The position numbers and the translations under genes were made by a program. From assembly GCA_026874595.1 (NCBI GenBank), contig CM049307.1, forward strand, positions 37,428,862 to 37,492,861: a DNA stretch of 64,000 nucleotides, in the 5' to 3' direction. Shown here piece by piece: positions 50,640 to 61,830 of this stretch (the stretch's first letter is position 1; each line of letters opens with the position of its first letter). Source of the stretch: Sipunculus nudus (taxonomy: Eukaryota; Annelida; Sipuncula; Golfingiida; Sipunculidae). The notes under the pieces are model-generated. The model ran no database searches. It saw only the letters and a list, made by a program, of their open reading frames with translations, and had not been told where the DNA came from.

Positions 50640-52503
50640 GAGTACTGACAAACAAACTAGACCTGTCTAGCTGTAAAACTCGCCGAGTTATCAGCATTTC
50701 CCTGAAATCTCGTGTTTTCTCGTGTGACCAGATACGGTGCGAGATTGTGCCTTACTTGCAGTTTTGTCCTGTCAAGCTGGCCATGTGGAACGAAATGCCG
50801 AAAACTAGACCTGTCTAGCTGCAGTTTCGTGAAATCTGGTGTTATCTCGTTTGACGAGATATGGTGTGAGATTTTGCCAGGCTTGCATATCTGTCGTGTT
50901 AAGGTGGTCTAGTGGAACCAAATGCCGAAAACCAGACGTGTCTATCTGTAAAACTGGCCGAGTTATAAGCATTTTGGTGAAATCTCGTGTTTTCTCGTTT
51001 GACGAGATACGGTGCGACATTCGGCCTGACTTTCAGTTCTATCATGTCCAGCAGGTCATGTGAAACAAAATCCCGAAAACGAGACCTGTCTAGCTGTAAA
51101 ACTCGCCGAGTTATAAGCATTTCCGTGAAATCTCGTTTTTTCTCGTTTGACGAGATGGGGTGCGAGAGTTGGCCTGACTTGCAGTTCTGTCGTGTCAAGC
51201 TGGTCATGTGGAAGAAAATGCCGAAAACTAGATCTGCCTAGCTGTAAAACTGGCCGAGTTATAAGCATTTCCGTGAAATCCCATGTTTTCTCATTTGACG
51301 AGATACGGTGCGAGATTTGGCCTGTCTTGCAGCTCTGTCGTGTCAAGCTGGTCATGTGGAAGAAAATGCCGAAAACTAGATCTGCCTAGCTGTAAAACTG
51401 GCCGAGTTATAAGCATTTCCGTGAAATCCCATGTTTTCTCGTTTGACGAGATACGGTGCGAGATTTGGCCTGATTTGCAGATCTGTCGTGTCAAGCTTGT
51501 TTGGTGGAACGAAATGCCGAAAACCAGACCTGTCTAGCTGTAAAAGTCGCCGAGTTATAAGCATTTCCGCGAAGTCTCGTTTTTTCTCGTTTGCCGAGAT
51601 ATGGCGCGAGATTTGGCGTGACTTTCAGTTCTGTCGTGTCAAGCTGGTCATGTGGAACAAGATGCCGAAAACTAGATCTGCCTAGCTTAAAAACTGACAA
51701 AGTTACAAAAAATGGTCGTGTTATTTCCAATTTCCATGATTTTTGCCCAAAAAATGTAACCATGGTAACGGCACTTGCATATCTGTCGTGTCAAGCTGGT
51801 CTAGTGGAACTAAATGCCGAAAACCAGACGTGTCTAGCTGTAAAACTGGCCCAGTTATAAGCATTTCCGTGAAATCTCGTGTTTTCTCGTTTGACGAGAT
51901 ACGGTGCGAGATTTGGTCTGACTTGCAACTCTGTCGTGTCAAGCTTGTTTGGTGGAACGAAATGCCGAAAACCAGACCTGTCTAGCTGTAAAAGTCGCCG
52001 AGTTATAAGCATTTCCGCGAAGTCTCGTTTTTTCTCGTTTGACGAGATATGGCACGAGATTTGGCGTGACTTTCAGTTCTGTCGTGTCAAGCTGGTCATG
52101 TGGAACAAAATGCCGAAAACTAGATCTGCCTAGCTTAAAAACTGACAAAGTTACAAAAAATGGTCGTGTTATTTCCAATTTCCGTGAATTTTGCCCAAAA
52201 ATTGTAACCATGGTAACGGCAAATTTAAGTAAGCTACATATCAAAAGAAAGGCCAGGTGATGACGAAAATAAATGAGCTATTGCAGAAGTGGATAAGCCT
52301 ATTTATGGCGAAGTTATAGTGCAAAAACCGTTAACCATACCTGTCGTGACCTTGACCCTTGACCTTGGAGCAATGTTGACCAAAAACAATAGGGCACCTA
52401 GAAATCGGTTTGTCAATCAAGCCTGTAAGTTTCAAGTTGATTGATGCAAAAGTGTGACCTGGAGAGTCGTGACAAACAAACAAACAAACAAACAAACAAA
52501 CAA
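50640..52503. repeat. Composite element copy A: 148-bp monomer array plus terminal domain
   Basis: About nine monomers of 148 bp. Each holds the stem TCTCGT-TTG-ACGAGA and, at the junction, the inverted repeat CTAGAC-CT-GTCTAG. Hairpins recur at about 50992, 51140, 51288, 51436 and 51584, spacing 148. Two interruptions of about 90 bp (about 51690-51772 and 52140-52220) carry GTAACCATGGTAAC. A terminal domain (52220-52503) holds TGACCTTGACCC and an (AAAC)n tail. Because 148 is not a multiple of 3, each monomer opens a new frame, giving staggered ORFs of 60-100 codons on both strands. None is likely to be a gene. Confidence 0.9.
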
Positions 52504-54656
52504 GATGACCAGAGGTCACGCGCTTGCCGGAAATGGAAATGATAGAGACAGATAGACAGAGAGTGCATGAAGAAACAGTCATATGAATGAGCAACATTGT
52601 GGGGGCAGCAGAAACGGATAATATGTTTATTTATGCATGCTGACCTTTAACAGCTGCATATCTTTCTAGTGTAAAAGGGACCAAGTTCAAAATTTTTTCA
52701 TGAAATCCCGTTAATCTCGTTTGACAAGAAGCAGTGACACGTTTTCAGGTTTGTCATGTCAAGCTGGCCAAATGATATGAAATGCCGAAAACTAGACCTG
52801 TCTAGCTATAAAAGCCGCTGAGTTATAAGCATTTGCATGAAATCTCGTGTTTTCTCGTTTGACGGGAAATGGTGCGAGCTTGTGCCTGACTTGGAGTTCT
52901 GTCATGTCAAGCGGGTCATGTGGAACTAAATGCCGAAAACTAGACCTGTCTAGCTGCAGTTCCGTGAAATCTCGTGTTTTCTCGTTTGACGGGATACGGT
53001 GCGAGATTTTGCCTGACATGCATGTCTGTCGTGTCAAGCTGGTCTAGTGGAACAAAATGCCGAAAACCAGACGTGTCTATCTGTAACACTCGCCGAGTTA
53101 TAACCAATGCCGTGAAATCTCATGTTTTCTCGTTTGACGAGATACGGTGCGACATTCGGCCTGACTTTCAGTTCTGTCATGTCCAGCAGGACATGTCAAA
53201 CAAAATGCCGAAAACTAGACCTGTCCAGCTGTAAAACTCGCCGAGTTATAAGCATTTCCGTGAAATCTCGTGTTTTCTCGTTTGACGAGATAGGGTGCGA
53301 GATTTGGCCTGACTTGTACATCTATCGTGTCAAGCTGGTCATGTGGAAGGAAATGCCGGAAACCAGACCTGTCTAGCTGTAAAACTGGCCGAGTTATAAG
53401 CATTTCCGTGAAATTTCGTGTTTTCTCGTTTGACCAGATATGGCGCGAGATTTTGCCAGACTTGCATATCTGTCGTGTCAAGCTGGTCTAGTGGAACTAA
53501 ATGCCGAAAACCAGACGTGTCTAGCTGTAAAACTGGCCCAGTTATAAGCATTTCCGTGAAATCCCGTGTTTTCTCGTTTGACGAGATACGGTGCGAGATT
53601 TGGCCTGTCTTGCAGCTCTGTCGTATCAAGCTTGTTTGGTGGAACGAAATGCCGATAACCAGACCTGTCTAGCTGTAAAAGTCGCCGAGTTATAAGCATT
53701 TCCGCGAAGTCTCGTTTTTTCTCGTTTGACGAGATATGGCGCGAGATTTGGCGTGACTTTCAGTTCTGTCGTGTCAAGCTGGTCATGTGGAACAAAATGC
53801 CGAAAACTAGATCTGCCTAGCTTAAAAACTGACAAAGTTACAAAAAATGGTCGTGTTATTTCCAATTTCCATGATTTTTGCCCAAAAAATGTAACCATGG
53901 TAACGGCACTTGCATATCTGTCGTGTCAAGCTGGTCTAGAGGAACTAAATGCCGAAAACCAGACGTGTCTAGCTGTAAAACTGGCCCAGTTATAAGCATT
54001 TCCGTGAAATCCCGTGTTTTCTCGTTTGACGAGATACGGTGCGAGATTTGGCCTGTCTTGCAGCTCTGTCGTGTCAAGCTTGTTTGGTGGAACGAAATGC
54101 CGAAAACCAGACCTGTCTAGCTGTTAAAGTCGCCGAGTTATAAGCATTTCCGCGAAGTCTCGTTTTTTCTCGTTTGACGAGATATGGCGCGAGATTTGGC
54201 GTGACTTTCAGTTCTGTCGTGTCAAGCTGGTTATGTGGAACAAAATGCCGAAAACTAGATCTGCCTAGCTTAAAAACTGACAAAGTTACAAAAAATGGTC
54301 GTGTTATTTCCAATTTCCATGATTTTTACCCCAAAAAATGTAACCATGGTAACGGCAAATTTAAGTAAGCTACATGTCAAAAGAAAGGCCAGGTGATGAC
54401 GAAAAAAATGAGCTATTGCAGAAGTGGATAAGCCTATTTATGGCGAAGTTATAGTGCAAAAACCGTTAACCATACCTGTCGTGACCTTGACCCTTGACCT
54501 TGGAGCAATGTTGACCAAAAACAATAGGGCACCTAGAAATCGGTTTGTCAATCAAGCTTGTAAGTTTCAAGTTGATTGATGCAAAAGTGTGACCTGGAGA
54601 GTCGTGACAAACAAACAAACAAACAAACAAACAAACAAACAAACAAACAAACTAGA
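52502..54656. repeat. Composite element copy B
   Basis: It starts with TGACCAGAGGTCACGCGCTT and a head of about 130 bp containing GTGGGGGCAGCAGAAACGG. An array of about nine 148-bp monomers follows in the same order of variants as copy A. The two interruptions with GTAACCATGGTAAC are at 53891 and 54340, and the terminal domain ends in about 12 AAAC units (54605-54653). It ends near ACTAGACGACCATAGGTCG. This copy and copy C look close to full length. Confidence 0.88.
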
Positions 54657-54998
54657 CGACCATAGGTCGAATGCTTGCCGGAAATCGGAAGTGAAACACA
54701 GACGGACAGACAGAACATATTGTCAGTTTTCTATTAATGGAATGACTCTCAGGGACATTGCTGAGAATATGTGGCCCGTAGAATGACATATGAGACAAAA
54801 GAACAGGCAAGCAGACAAAGCTGACAACAAAAGACGAACAGACAGACATACTGACTTTGTGAGACAAGATTGACACCAGATGACATAACCTGGTGATTGA
54901 GAAGATTGAAAGGAAGAAAATGAGTAATAATTTATGTAATTTAGATTTATAATTTTGGAGGTATGGCGAATTAATGATATACTAGGGAGGCTCGACTG

Positions 54999-55014
54999 TA
55001 GCGCCCTCTAGCAG
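54999..55014 (-). promoter_or_regulatory. CTCF-like core
   Basis: The minus strand reads CTGCTAGAGGGCGCTA, close to the vertebrate and fly CTCF core (CCASYAGRKGGCRC). Motif match only; binding is not shown. Confidence 0.35.
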
Positions 55015-55329
55015 ACATATTCCGAAGACGACAAATGCGTTTCGTATTATTAGTGTAAACCATGAGATGTCCCAGTTTCAAAAGGATTCCGTCAAAGCTG
55101 TGGCCTGTAGAATGCTATATGTAAGGCGTAAGAACCAGCAAGCAGGCGACTTTGAGGATAACGGACAAACAGATGGACACACTGACAAAGTGACAGAAGA
55201 TTGAAACCAGATGCCTTAATCAGGTTATGGAGAAGACTCAAAGGAAGAAAATAAGCTATAGTTTATGTAACTGAGGCTTTGGGTGTAGAGATAGGGTCAA
55301 TACAATGGTATGTGTGTGAGGGTCGTGTG

Positions 55330-55347
55330 CAGCGCCCACTAGTGGCC
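55330..55347 (-). promoter_or_regulatory. CTCF-like core
   Basis: The minus strand reads GGCCACTAGTGGGCGCTG, one mismatch from CCASYAGRKGGCRC. It is in the second unit of the 330-bp repeat. Confidence 0.4.
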
Positions 55348-55660
55348 ATATCCGGAAAATGAAAAATTTATTTCTAGATATTAGTGTAAGACATAAGATG
55401 TAATAGTTTCAAAAGGATTCTGTCAAAACTGTGGCCTACAGAATGCTATATGTGAGACGCAAGAGCCAACAAGCAGGCGAATTTGAGGACAACTGACAAA
55501 CAGATGAAAACACTGACAAAGTGACTCAAAATTGAGTCCAGATGACTACTCCAGGTTATGGAGAAGACTCAAAGGAAGAAAAAAGCTACAGTTTATGTAA
55601 CTGAGGTTTATAGTTTTGGAGATATTGCCAAAGCATGATATGTTGGGAGAGGTCCGAGTT

Positions 55661-55678
55661 CAGCGCCCCCTAGCGGCC
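55661..55678 (-). promoter_or_regulatory. CTCF-like core
   Basis: The minus strand reads GGCCGCTAGGGGGCGCTG, near the extended CTCF consensus. Third unit of the repeat. Confidence 0.4.
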
Positions 55679-55987
55679 ATATCCGAAAAATGAAAAATTG
55701 GTTTCGAGATATTAGTGTAAGACTTAAGATGTAATAGTTTCAAAAGGATTCTTTCAAAACTGTGCCCTTTAGAATGCTATATGTGAGACGCAAGAGCAAG
55801 CAGGTGAATTTGAGGACAACTGACAAACAGACAGACACACTGACAAAGTGTCACAAAATTGTGACCAGATGACTACACTAGGTTATTGAGAAAACTCAGA
55901 GGAAGAAAATAAGCTATAGTTTATGTAATTGAGGCTTATAATTTTGGAGATATGGCCCAAATATGATATGTTCGGGAGGTTTGCATC

Positions 55988-56005
55988 CAGCGCCCCCTAG
56001 CGGCC
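55988..56005 (-). promoter_or_regulatory. CTCF-like core
   Basis: Identical to the core of the preceding unit (GGCCGCTAGGGGGCGCTG on the minus strand). Fourth unit. Confidence 0.4.
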
Positions 56006-56270
56006 CTATTCAAAAAATGAAAAAACGATTTCGAGATACTAGTGTAGGACTTATAATATGTCAGTTTCAGAAAGATTCCTGCAATAATGTGGCCTTTGGC
56101 GCAAGATGAATGAAATCTCAAAATATCTCTATTCACGTGATATTTTACGAGATACTGCAATACTTGTTATAAAATCTTGTAGTACTAGTTCAATGCTACC
56201 TGATGCAAAAAACTAGATTACACTAGCTTTAAAACTGACAAAGTTAGAAAAATAAGACCCCTTATATTCG

Positions 56271-56726
56271 AATATCATGACTTTTCCCCCAAAATTTGTA
56301 ACCATGGTTACGGCAAATTTGAGTCAGCTACACACCAGATGACAGGCCTTGGAATGACGATTAAAATGAGCTATTGTTGAAGTAGATACGACTAATAGTC
56401 ACAAAGATATGAAGAAAAAACCGTTTTGAGAATTTTTGACGACCTTGACCTTGACCTTTGACCTATTTTAACCAAAAACAATAGGGCACCTAGAAATTTA
56501 ATTCTCCATCATCTCTGAAAGTTTTAAGGTGATTGTGGCAAAATTGTGGCCAGGAGAGTGCAGACAAACAAACAGACAGACAGACAAACAGACATACGCA
56601 ACTGAGCAATATGCTTGCCGAAATCTTTGATTCCGGCAAGCAACAAACAGACAAAGAGACAAACAGACATACGCAACTGACGAACATGCTTGCCGAAATC
56701 GAAGATTTCCGGCAAGCAACAAACAA
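56271..56726. repeat. Terminal-domain relic with AAAC/ACAG tails and two hairpins
   Basis: A diverged terminal domain carries the palindrome GTAACCATGGTTAC (56298-56311), then three TGACCT half-sites including a perfect DR1 (56452-56464). A CAGACAAACAGACAGA tail follows, with two hairpins GCTTGCCG-AAATC/GATTTCCGGCAAGC (56613-56641, imperfect; 56688-56717). It ends where copy C begins. Confidence 0.75.
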
Positions 56727-58728
56727 GATGACCAGAGGTCACGCGCTTGCCGGAAATGGAAATGATACAGACAGATAGACAGAGAGTGCATGTAGAAACA
56801 GTCATATGAATGAGCAACATTGTGGGGGCAGCAGAAACGGATAATATGTTTATTTATGCATGCTGACCTTTAACAGCTGCATATCTTTCTAGTGTAAAAG
56901 GGACCAAGTTCAAAATTTTTTCATGAAATCCCGTTAAGCTCGTTTGACAAGAAGCAGTGAGACGTTTTCAGGTTTGTCATGTCAAGCTGGCCAAATGATA
57001 TGAAATGCCGAAAACTAGACCTGTCTAGCTATAAAAGCCGCTGAGTTATAAGCATTTGCATGAAATGTCGTGTTTTCTCGTTTGACGGGAAATGGTGCGA
57101 GCTTTGGCGAGATTTCCAGTTTTGTCATGTCAGGTTTGTCAAATATTACAAAATGCCGGAAACTAGACCTGTCTAGCTGCAAAAGTCGCCGTGTTATCAG
57201 CATTTACGTGAAATCATGTTTTTTTTCTCGCTTGACGAGATATTGTACGAGATTTGGCAAGACAAGCAGTTTTATTATGTCAAGACGGCCAAACGTTACG
57301 AAATAGCGAAAACTAGATCCGTCTAGCTGTAAAAGTCGCCGAGTTATTAGCATTTCTGTGAAATCTCCTTTTTTATCGTTTGACGAGATATGGTGCGAGA
57401 TTTGGCCTGACTTGCATATCTATCGTGTCAAGCTGGTCATGTGGAAGGAAATGCCGGAAACCAGACCTGTCTGGCTGTAAAACTGGCCCAGTTATAAGCA
57501 TTTCCCTGAAATTTCGTGTTTTCTCGTTTGACGAGATACGGTGCGAGATTTTGCCAGACTTGCATATCTGTCGTGTCAAGCTGTTCTAGTGGAACTAAAT
57601 GCCGAAAACCAGACGTGTCTAGCTGTAAAACTGGCCCAGTTATAAGCATTTCCGTGAAATCCCGTGTTTTCTTGTTTGACGAGATACGGTGCGAGATTTG
57701 GCCTGTCTTGCAGCTCTGTCGTGTCAAGCTTGTTTGGTGGAACGAAATGCCGAAAACCAGACCTGTCTAGCTGTAAAAGTCGCCGAGTTATAAGCATTTC
57801 CGCGAAGTCTCGTTTTTTCTCGTTTGACGAGATATGGCACGAAATTTGGCGTGACTTTCAGTTCTGTCGTGTCAAGCTGGTCATGTGGAACAAAATGCCG
57901 AAAACTAGATCTGCCTAGCTTAAAAACTGACAAAGTTACAAAAAATGGTCGTGTTATTTCCAATTTCCATGATTTTTGCCCAAAAAATGTAACCATGGTA
58001 ACGGCACTTGCATATCTGTCGTGTCAAGCTGGACTAGTGGAACTAAATGCCGAAAACCAGACGTGTCTAGCTGTAAAACTGGCCAAGTTATAAGCATTTC
58101 CGTGAAATCCCGTGTTTTCTCGTTTGACGAGATACGGTGCGAGATTTGGCCTGTCTTGCAGCTCTGTCGTGTCAAGCTTGTTTGGTGGAACGAAATGCCG
58201 AAAACCAGACCTGTCTAGCTGTAAAAGTCGCCGAGTTATAAGCATTTCCGCGAAGTCTCGTTTTTTCTCGTTTGACGAGATATGGCGCGAGATTTGGCGT
58301 AACTTTTAGTTCTGTCGTGTCAAGCTGGTCATGTGGAACAAAATGCCGTAAACTAGATCTGCCTAGCTTAAAAACTGACAAAGTTACAAAAAAATGGTCG
58401 TGTTATTTCCAATTTCCGTGATTTTTGCCCAAAAAATGTAACCATGGTAACGGCAAATTTAAGTAAGCTACATGTCAAAAGAAAGGCCAGGTGATGACGA
58501 AAATAAATGAGCTATTGCAGAAGTGGATAAGCCTATTTATGGCAAAGTTATAGTGCAAAAACCGTTAACCATACCTGTCGTGACCTTGACCCTTGAATTT
58601 GGAGCGATGCTGACCAAAACCAATAGGACACATAATAAATCGGTTTCTCAATCAAGCCTGTAAGTTTCAAGTTGATTGATGCAAAAGTGTGGCCTCGAGA
58701 GTCGTGACAAACAAACAAACTAGACCTT
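56727..58728. repeat. Composite element copy C
   Basis: Same head as copy B (TGACCAGAGGTCACGCGCTT, then GTGGGGGCAGCAGAAACGG). It has about eight 148-bp monomers, interruptions with GTAACCATGGTAAC at 57989 and 58438, and a terminal domain with a short (AAAC)n tail ending near 58720. The second and third monomers (57077-57310) are more diverged than the rest. ORFs on both strands are repeat by-products. Confidence 0.88.
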
Positions 58729-60450
58729 CGTACCTGTAAAAATCGCCGAGTTAAAAGCATTTTGGTGAAATCTCGTGTTTTCTCGTTTGACGAGATACGG
58801 TGCGAGATTGTGCCTGACTTGGAGTCTGTCATGTCAAGCGGGTCATGTGGAACTAAATGCCGAAAACTAGACCTGTCTAGCTGCAGTTCCGTGAAATCTT
58901 GTGTTTTCTCGTTTGACGGGATACGGTGCGAGATTTTGCCTGACATGCATGTCTGTCGTGTCAAGCTGGTCTAGTGGAACAAAATGCCGAAAACCAGACC
59001 TGTCTAGCTGTAAAACTCGCCGAGTTATAAGCATTTCCGTGAAATCTCATGTTTTCTCGTTTGACGAGATAGGGTGCGAGATTTGGCCTGACTTGCACAT
59101 CTATCGTGTCAAGCTGGTCATGTGGAAGGAAATGCCGGAAACCAGACCTGTCTAGCTGTAAAACTGGCCGAGTTATAAGCATTTCCGTGAAATTCGTGTT
59201 TTCTCGTTTGACGAGATACGGTGCGAGATTTTGCGAGACTTGCATATCTGTCGTGTCAATCTGGTCTAGTGGAACTAAATGCCGAAAACCAGACGTGTCT
59301 AGCTGTAAACTGGCCCAGTTATAAGCATTTCCGTGAAATCCCGTGTTTTCTCGTTTGACGAGATACGGTGCGAGATTTGGCCTGTCTTGCAGCTCTGTCG
59401 TGTCAAGCTTTTTTGGTGGAACGAAATGCCGAAAACCAGACCTGTCTAGCTGTAAAAGTCGCCGAGTTATAAGCATTTCCGCGAAGTCTTGTTTTTTCTC
59501 GTTTGACGAGATATGGCGCGAGATTTGGCGTGACTTTCAGTTCTGTCGTGTCAAGCTGGTCATGTGGAACAAAATGCCGAAAACTAGATCTGCCTAGCTT
59601 AAAAACTGACAAAGTTACAAAAAATGGTCGTGTTATTTCCAATTTCCATGATTTTTGCCCAAAAAATGTAACCATGGTAACGGCATTTGCATATCTGTCG
59701 TGTCAAGCTGGTCTAGTAGAACTAAATGCCGAAAACCAGACGTGTCTAGCTGTAAAACTGGCCCAGTTATAAGCATTTCCGTGAAATCCCGTGTTTTCTC
59801 GTTTGACGAGATACGCTGCGAGATTTGGCCTGTCTTGCATCTCTGTCGTGTCAAGCTTGTTTGGTGGAACGAAATGCCGAAAACCAGACCTGTCTAGCTG
59901 TAAAAGTCGCCGAGTTATAAGCATTTCCGCGAAGTCTCGTTTTTTCTCGTTTGACGAGATATGGCGCGAGATTTGGCGTGACTTTCAGTTCTGTCGTGTC
60001 AAGCTAGTCATGTGGAACAAAATGCCGAAAACTAGATCTGCCTAGCTTAAAAACTGACAAAGTTAGAAAAAATGGTCGTGTTATTTCCAATTTCCGTGAT
60101 TTTTGCCCAAAAAATGTAACCATGGTAACGGCAAATTTAAGTAAGCTACATGTCAAAAGAAAGGCCAGGTGATGACGAAAAAAATGAGCTATTGCAGAAG
60201 TGGATAAGCCTATTTATGGCGAAGTTATAGTGCAAAAACCGTTAACCATACCTGTCGTGACCTTGACCCTTGACCTTGGAGCAATGTTGACCAAAAACAA
60301 TAGGGCACCTAGAAATCGGTTTGTCAATCAAGCCTGTAAGTTTCAAGTTGATTGATGCAAAAGTGTGACCTGGAGAGTCGTGACAAACAAACAAACAAAC
60401 AAACAAACAATCAAACAAACAAACAAACAAACAAACAAACAAACAGACAA
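58729..60450. repeat. Composite element copy D
   Basis: Begins directly after the tail of copy C without the usual head, so it is 5'-shortened or fused. About eight monomers follow the same variant order, with interruptions at 59668 and 60116, a terminal domain and a long (AAAC)n tail (60384-60445). The 171-residue minus-strand frame at 59476-58961 is the longest ORF in the window, but it only reflects small indels that keep three monomers in one frame. Confidence 0.88.
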
Positions 60451-60580
60451 AGAGACAAACAGACATACGCAACTGACGAACATGCTTGCCGAAATCGAAG
60501 ATTTCCGGCAAGCAACAAACAGACATACGCAACTGACGAACATGCTTGCCGAAATCGAAGATTTCCGGCAAGCAATAAAG
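60451..60580. repeat. Two 60-bp tail units with terminal hairpins
   Basis: AGACATACGCAACTGACGAA followed by the hairpin GCTTGCCGAAATC-GAA-GATTTCCGGCAAGC (13 bp paired, one bulge) occurs twice, with hairpins at 60484-60513 and 60544-60573. The same unit ends the relic at 56688-56717. Confidence 0.9.
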
Positions 60581-60599
60581 TTGTGACTGTGCCTCCAAC

Positions 60600-60830
60600 A
60601 TGTATGATAATAGATGGGGCCCGGAGAGGCCGTCACGGACCGCTGCACACGCCGGCCGCCCACCGTAAGGACCCTGCCGCCACTTGCGGCGACGGCACGT
60701 GTCTTCGTGGTTTGGCGAAAAACGGCGCCAGATTTGACGAGACTAACAATGTGACCCCTGAATGTGACTGCGAGTGTCAGCTGCTATCCAGCGCTGCAAA
60801 CCATGTGTCTGTAGCGTGAAAAATGACAGA
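60600..60830. other. CpG-rich pocket of unknown origin
   Basis: From about 60616 to 60740 the base composition jumps to strongly GC with many CpGs (GGGGCCCGG, CACGCCGGCCGCCC, GCCGCC-ACTT-GCGGCG stem), in contrast to everything near it. After 60720 it merges into a degenerate 148-bp-type monomer (GGCGCCAGATTTGACGAGAC). A frame open through it on the plus strand has no recognised motif. It may be an inserted fragment of an unrelated GC-rich sequence. Confidence 0.5.
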
Positions 60831-61300
60831 ATTATAGGCATTTCTTTGAATGGTCACTTGTTCTCGTTTCACGAGAAACGGTGCGAGATATGACGAGACT
60901 TGCGATTGAACGGCTTAGAACTAGAGGGATGCTGTCTAACGCCGAAAACCAGACCTTTCTATGGCAAATATCAACAGAGATAGAAGCAGGTAAACTTCGT
61001 ATTTTCAAGTTGTCACGTTTTACCCCAAAATTTGGTAACCATGGTAACGGCAGTACAAAGCTACATGTGCGGAGCAATAAGCCAATGTTCCTAGTTTCAG
61101 ATACCACAAAAAAAAATGGTGTCACGTTTAATATTTTTTGAGATATTGCAGAAAAATGATATGTTACAGTGTTTCATGTACCACGCCCCCTGGTGGCTAT
61201 TTCCCAAAAATGAAAAATTGATTTCGAGATATTTATAAATAACACAAAATATATCAATTTCAAAGCCATTGTTAAAAAAATGCAACCTGTAGGTCATATT
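60831..61300. repeat. Diverged monomer and CTCF-like repeat fragments
   Basis: A decayed monomer (TTCTCGTTTCACGAGAAACGG near 60860, core only) is followed by GGTAACCATGGTAACGG at 61034-61050. A fragment of the 330-bp family then has the core CCACGCCCCCTGGTGGCTAT near 61181. Confidence 0.65.
61181..61197 (-). promoter_or_regulatory. CTCF-like core (best match)
   Basis: The minus strand reads AGCCACCAGGGGGCGTGG, which matches the central CCACCAGGGGGCG of the CTCF consensus exactly. Motif only. Confidence 0.45.
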
Positions 61301-61830
61301 TAATGAAATCTCGAAGACTCTCGTTTGACGAGAAATGGTGCGAGATTTGGCGAGACTTTCAGTTTTATCATGTCAAGCTGCCCATAAGGTACATAATGAC
61401 CAAAACCAGACGTCTGTAGCTTAAAAATTGACAAAGTTACAAAAAATGGTCGTGTTATTTCCAATTTCCATGATTTTTGCCCAAAAAATGTAACCATGGT
61501 AACGGCAAATTTAAGTAAGCTACATGTCAAAAGAAAGGCCAGGTGATGACGAAAAAAATGAGCTATTGCAGAAGTGGATAAGCCTATTTATGGCGAAGTT
61601 ATAGTGCAAAAACCGTTAACCATACCTGTCGTGACCTTGACCCTTGACCTTGGAGCAATGTTGACCAAAAACAATAGGGCACCTAGAAATCGGTTCGTCA
61701 ATCAAGCCTGTAAGTTTCAAGTTGATTGATGCAAAAATGTGACCTGGAGAGTCGTGACAAACAAACAAACAAACAAACAAACAAACAAACAAACAAACTA
61801 GACGACCATAGGTCGAGAGCTTGCCGGACT
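61301..61830. repeat. Composite element copy E (truncated)
   Basis: A single diverged monomer, one GTAACCATGGTAAC block (61490-61503), the usual terminal domain with TGACCTTGACCC, and an (AAAC)n tail (61758-61798) ending in CTAGACGACCATAGGTCG. It is the 3' end of the same element without the array. Confidence 0.85.

Larger units (their letters stand above)
54657..56270. repeat. Tandem array of a ~330-bp repeat with CTCF-like cores
   Basis: At least four degenerate units. Each contains a GCGCCCCCTAGCGGCCATAT core, TGAAAAATT-TTCGAGATATTAGTG, TGTGGCCTGTAGAATGCTAT, CAAGCAGGCGAATTTGAGGA and AAGACTCAAAGGAAGAAAAT. Cores begin near 54999, 55330, 55661 and 55988, so the period is about 330 bp. In reverse complement the core reads GGCCGCTAGGGGGCGCTG. 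The family also occurs at 49.87, 61.18, 62.0-62.6 and 63.85-64.0 kb. Confidence 0.85.

Noticed and set aside
58961-59476. Longest ORF in the window (171 residues, minus strand)
   Set aside because: It spans three satellite monomers kept in one frame by chance indels; equivalent copies A-C are not open over the same span.
50640-60300. Dozens of similar 60-171-residue ORFs on both strands (MFSRLTRYGARFG-like on plus, ISHRISSNEKTRDF-like on minus), looking like a tandem gene family
   Set aside because: They recur every 148 bp in shifting frames because 148 is not a multiple of 3, they overlap each other on both strands, and they carry no start context or domain. They are reading frames of a satellite monomer.
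60352-60819. 155-residue plus-strand ORF starting in (AAAC)n
   Set aside because: Its first half is the translated tetranucleotide tail (KQTNKQTN) and two copies of the terminal hairpin unit. The rest crosses the CpG pocket and a decayed monomer.
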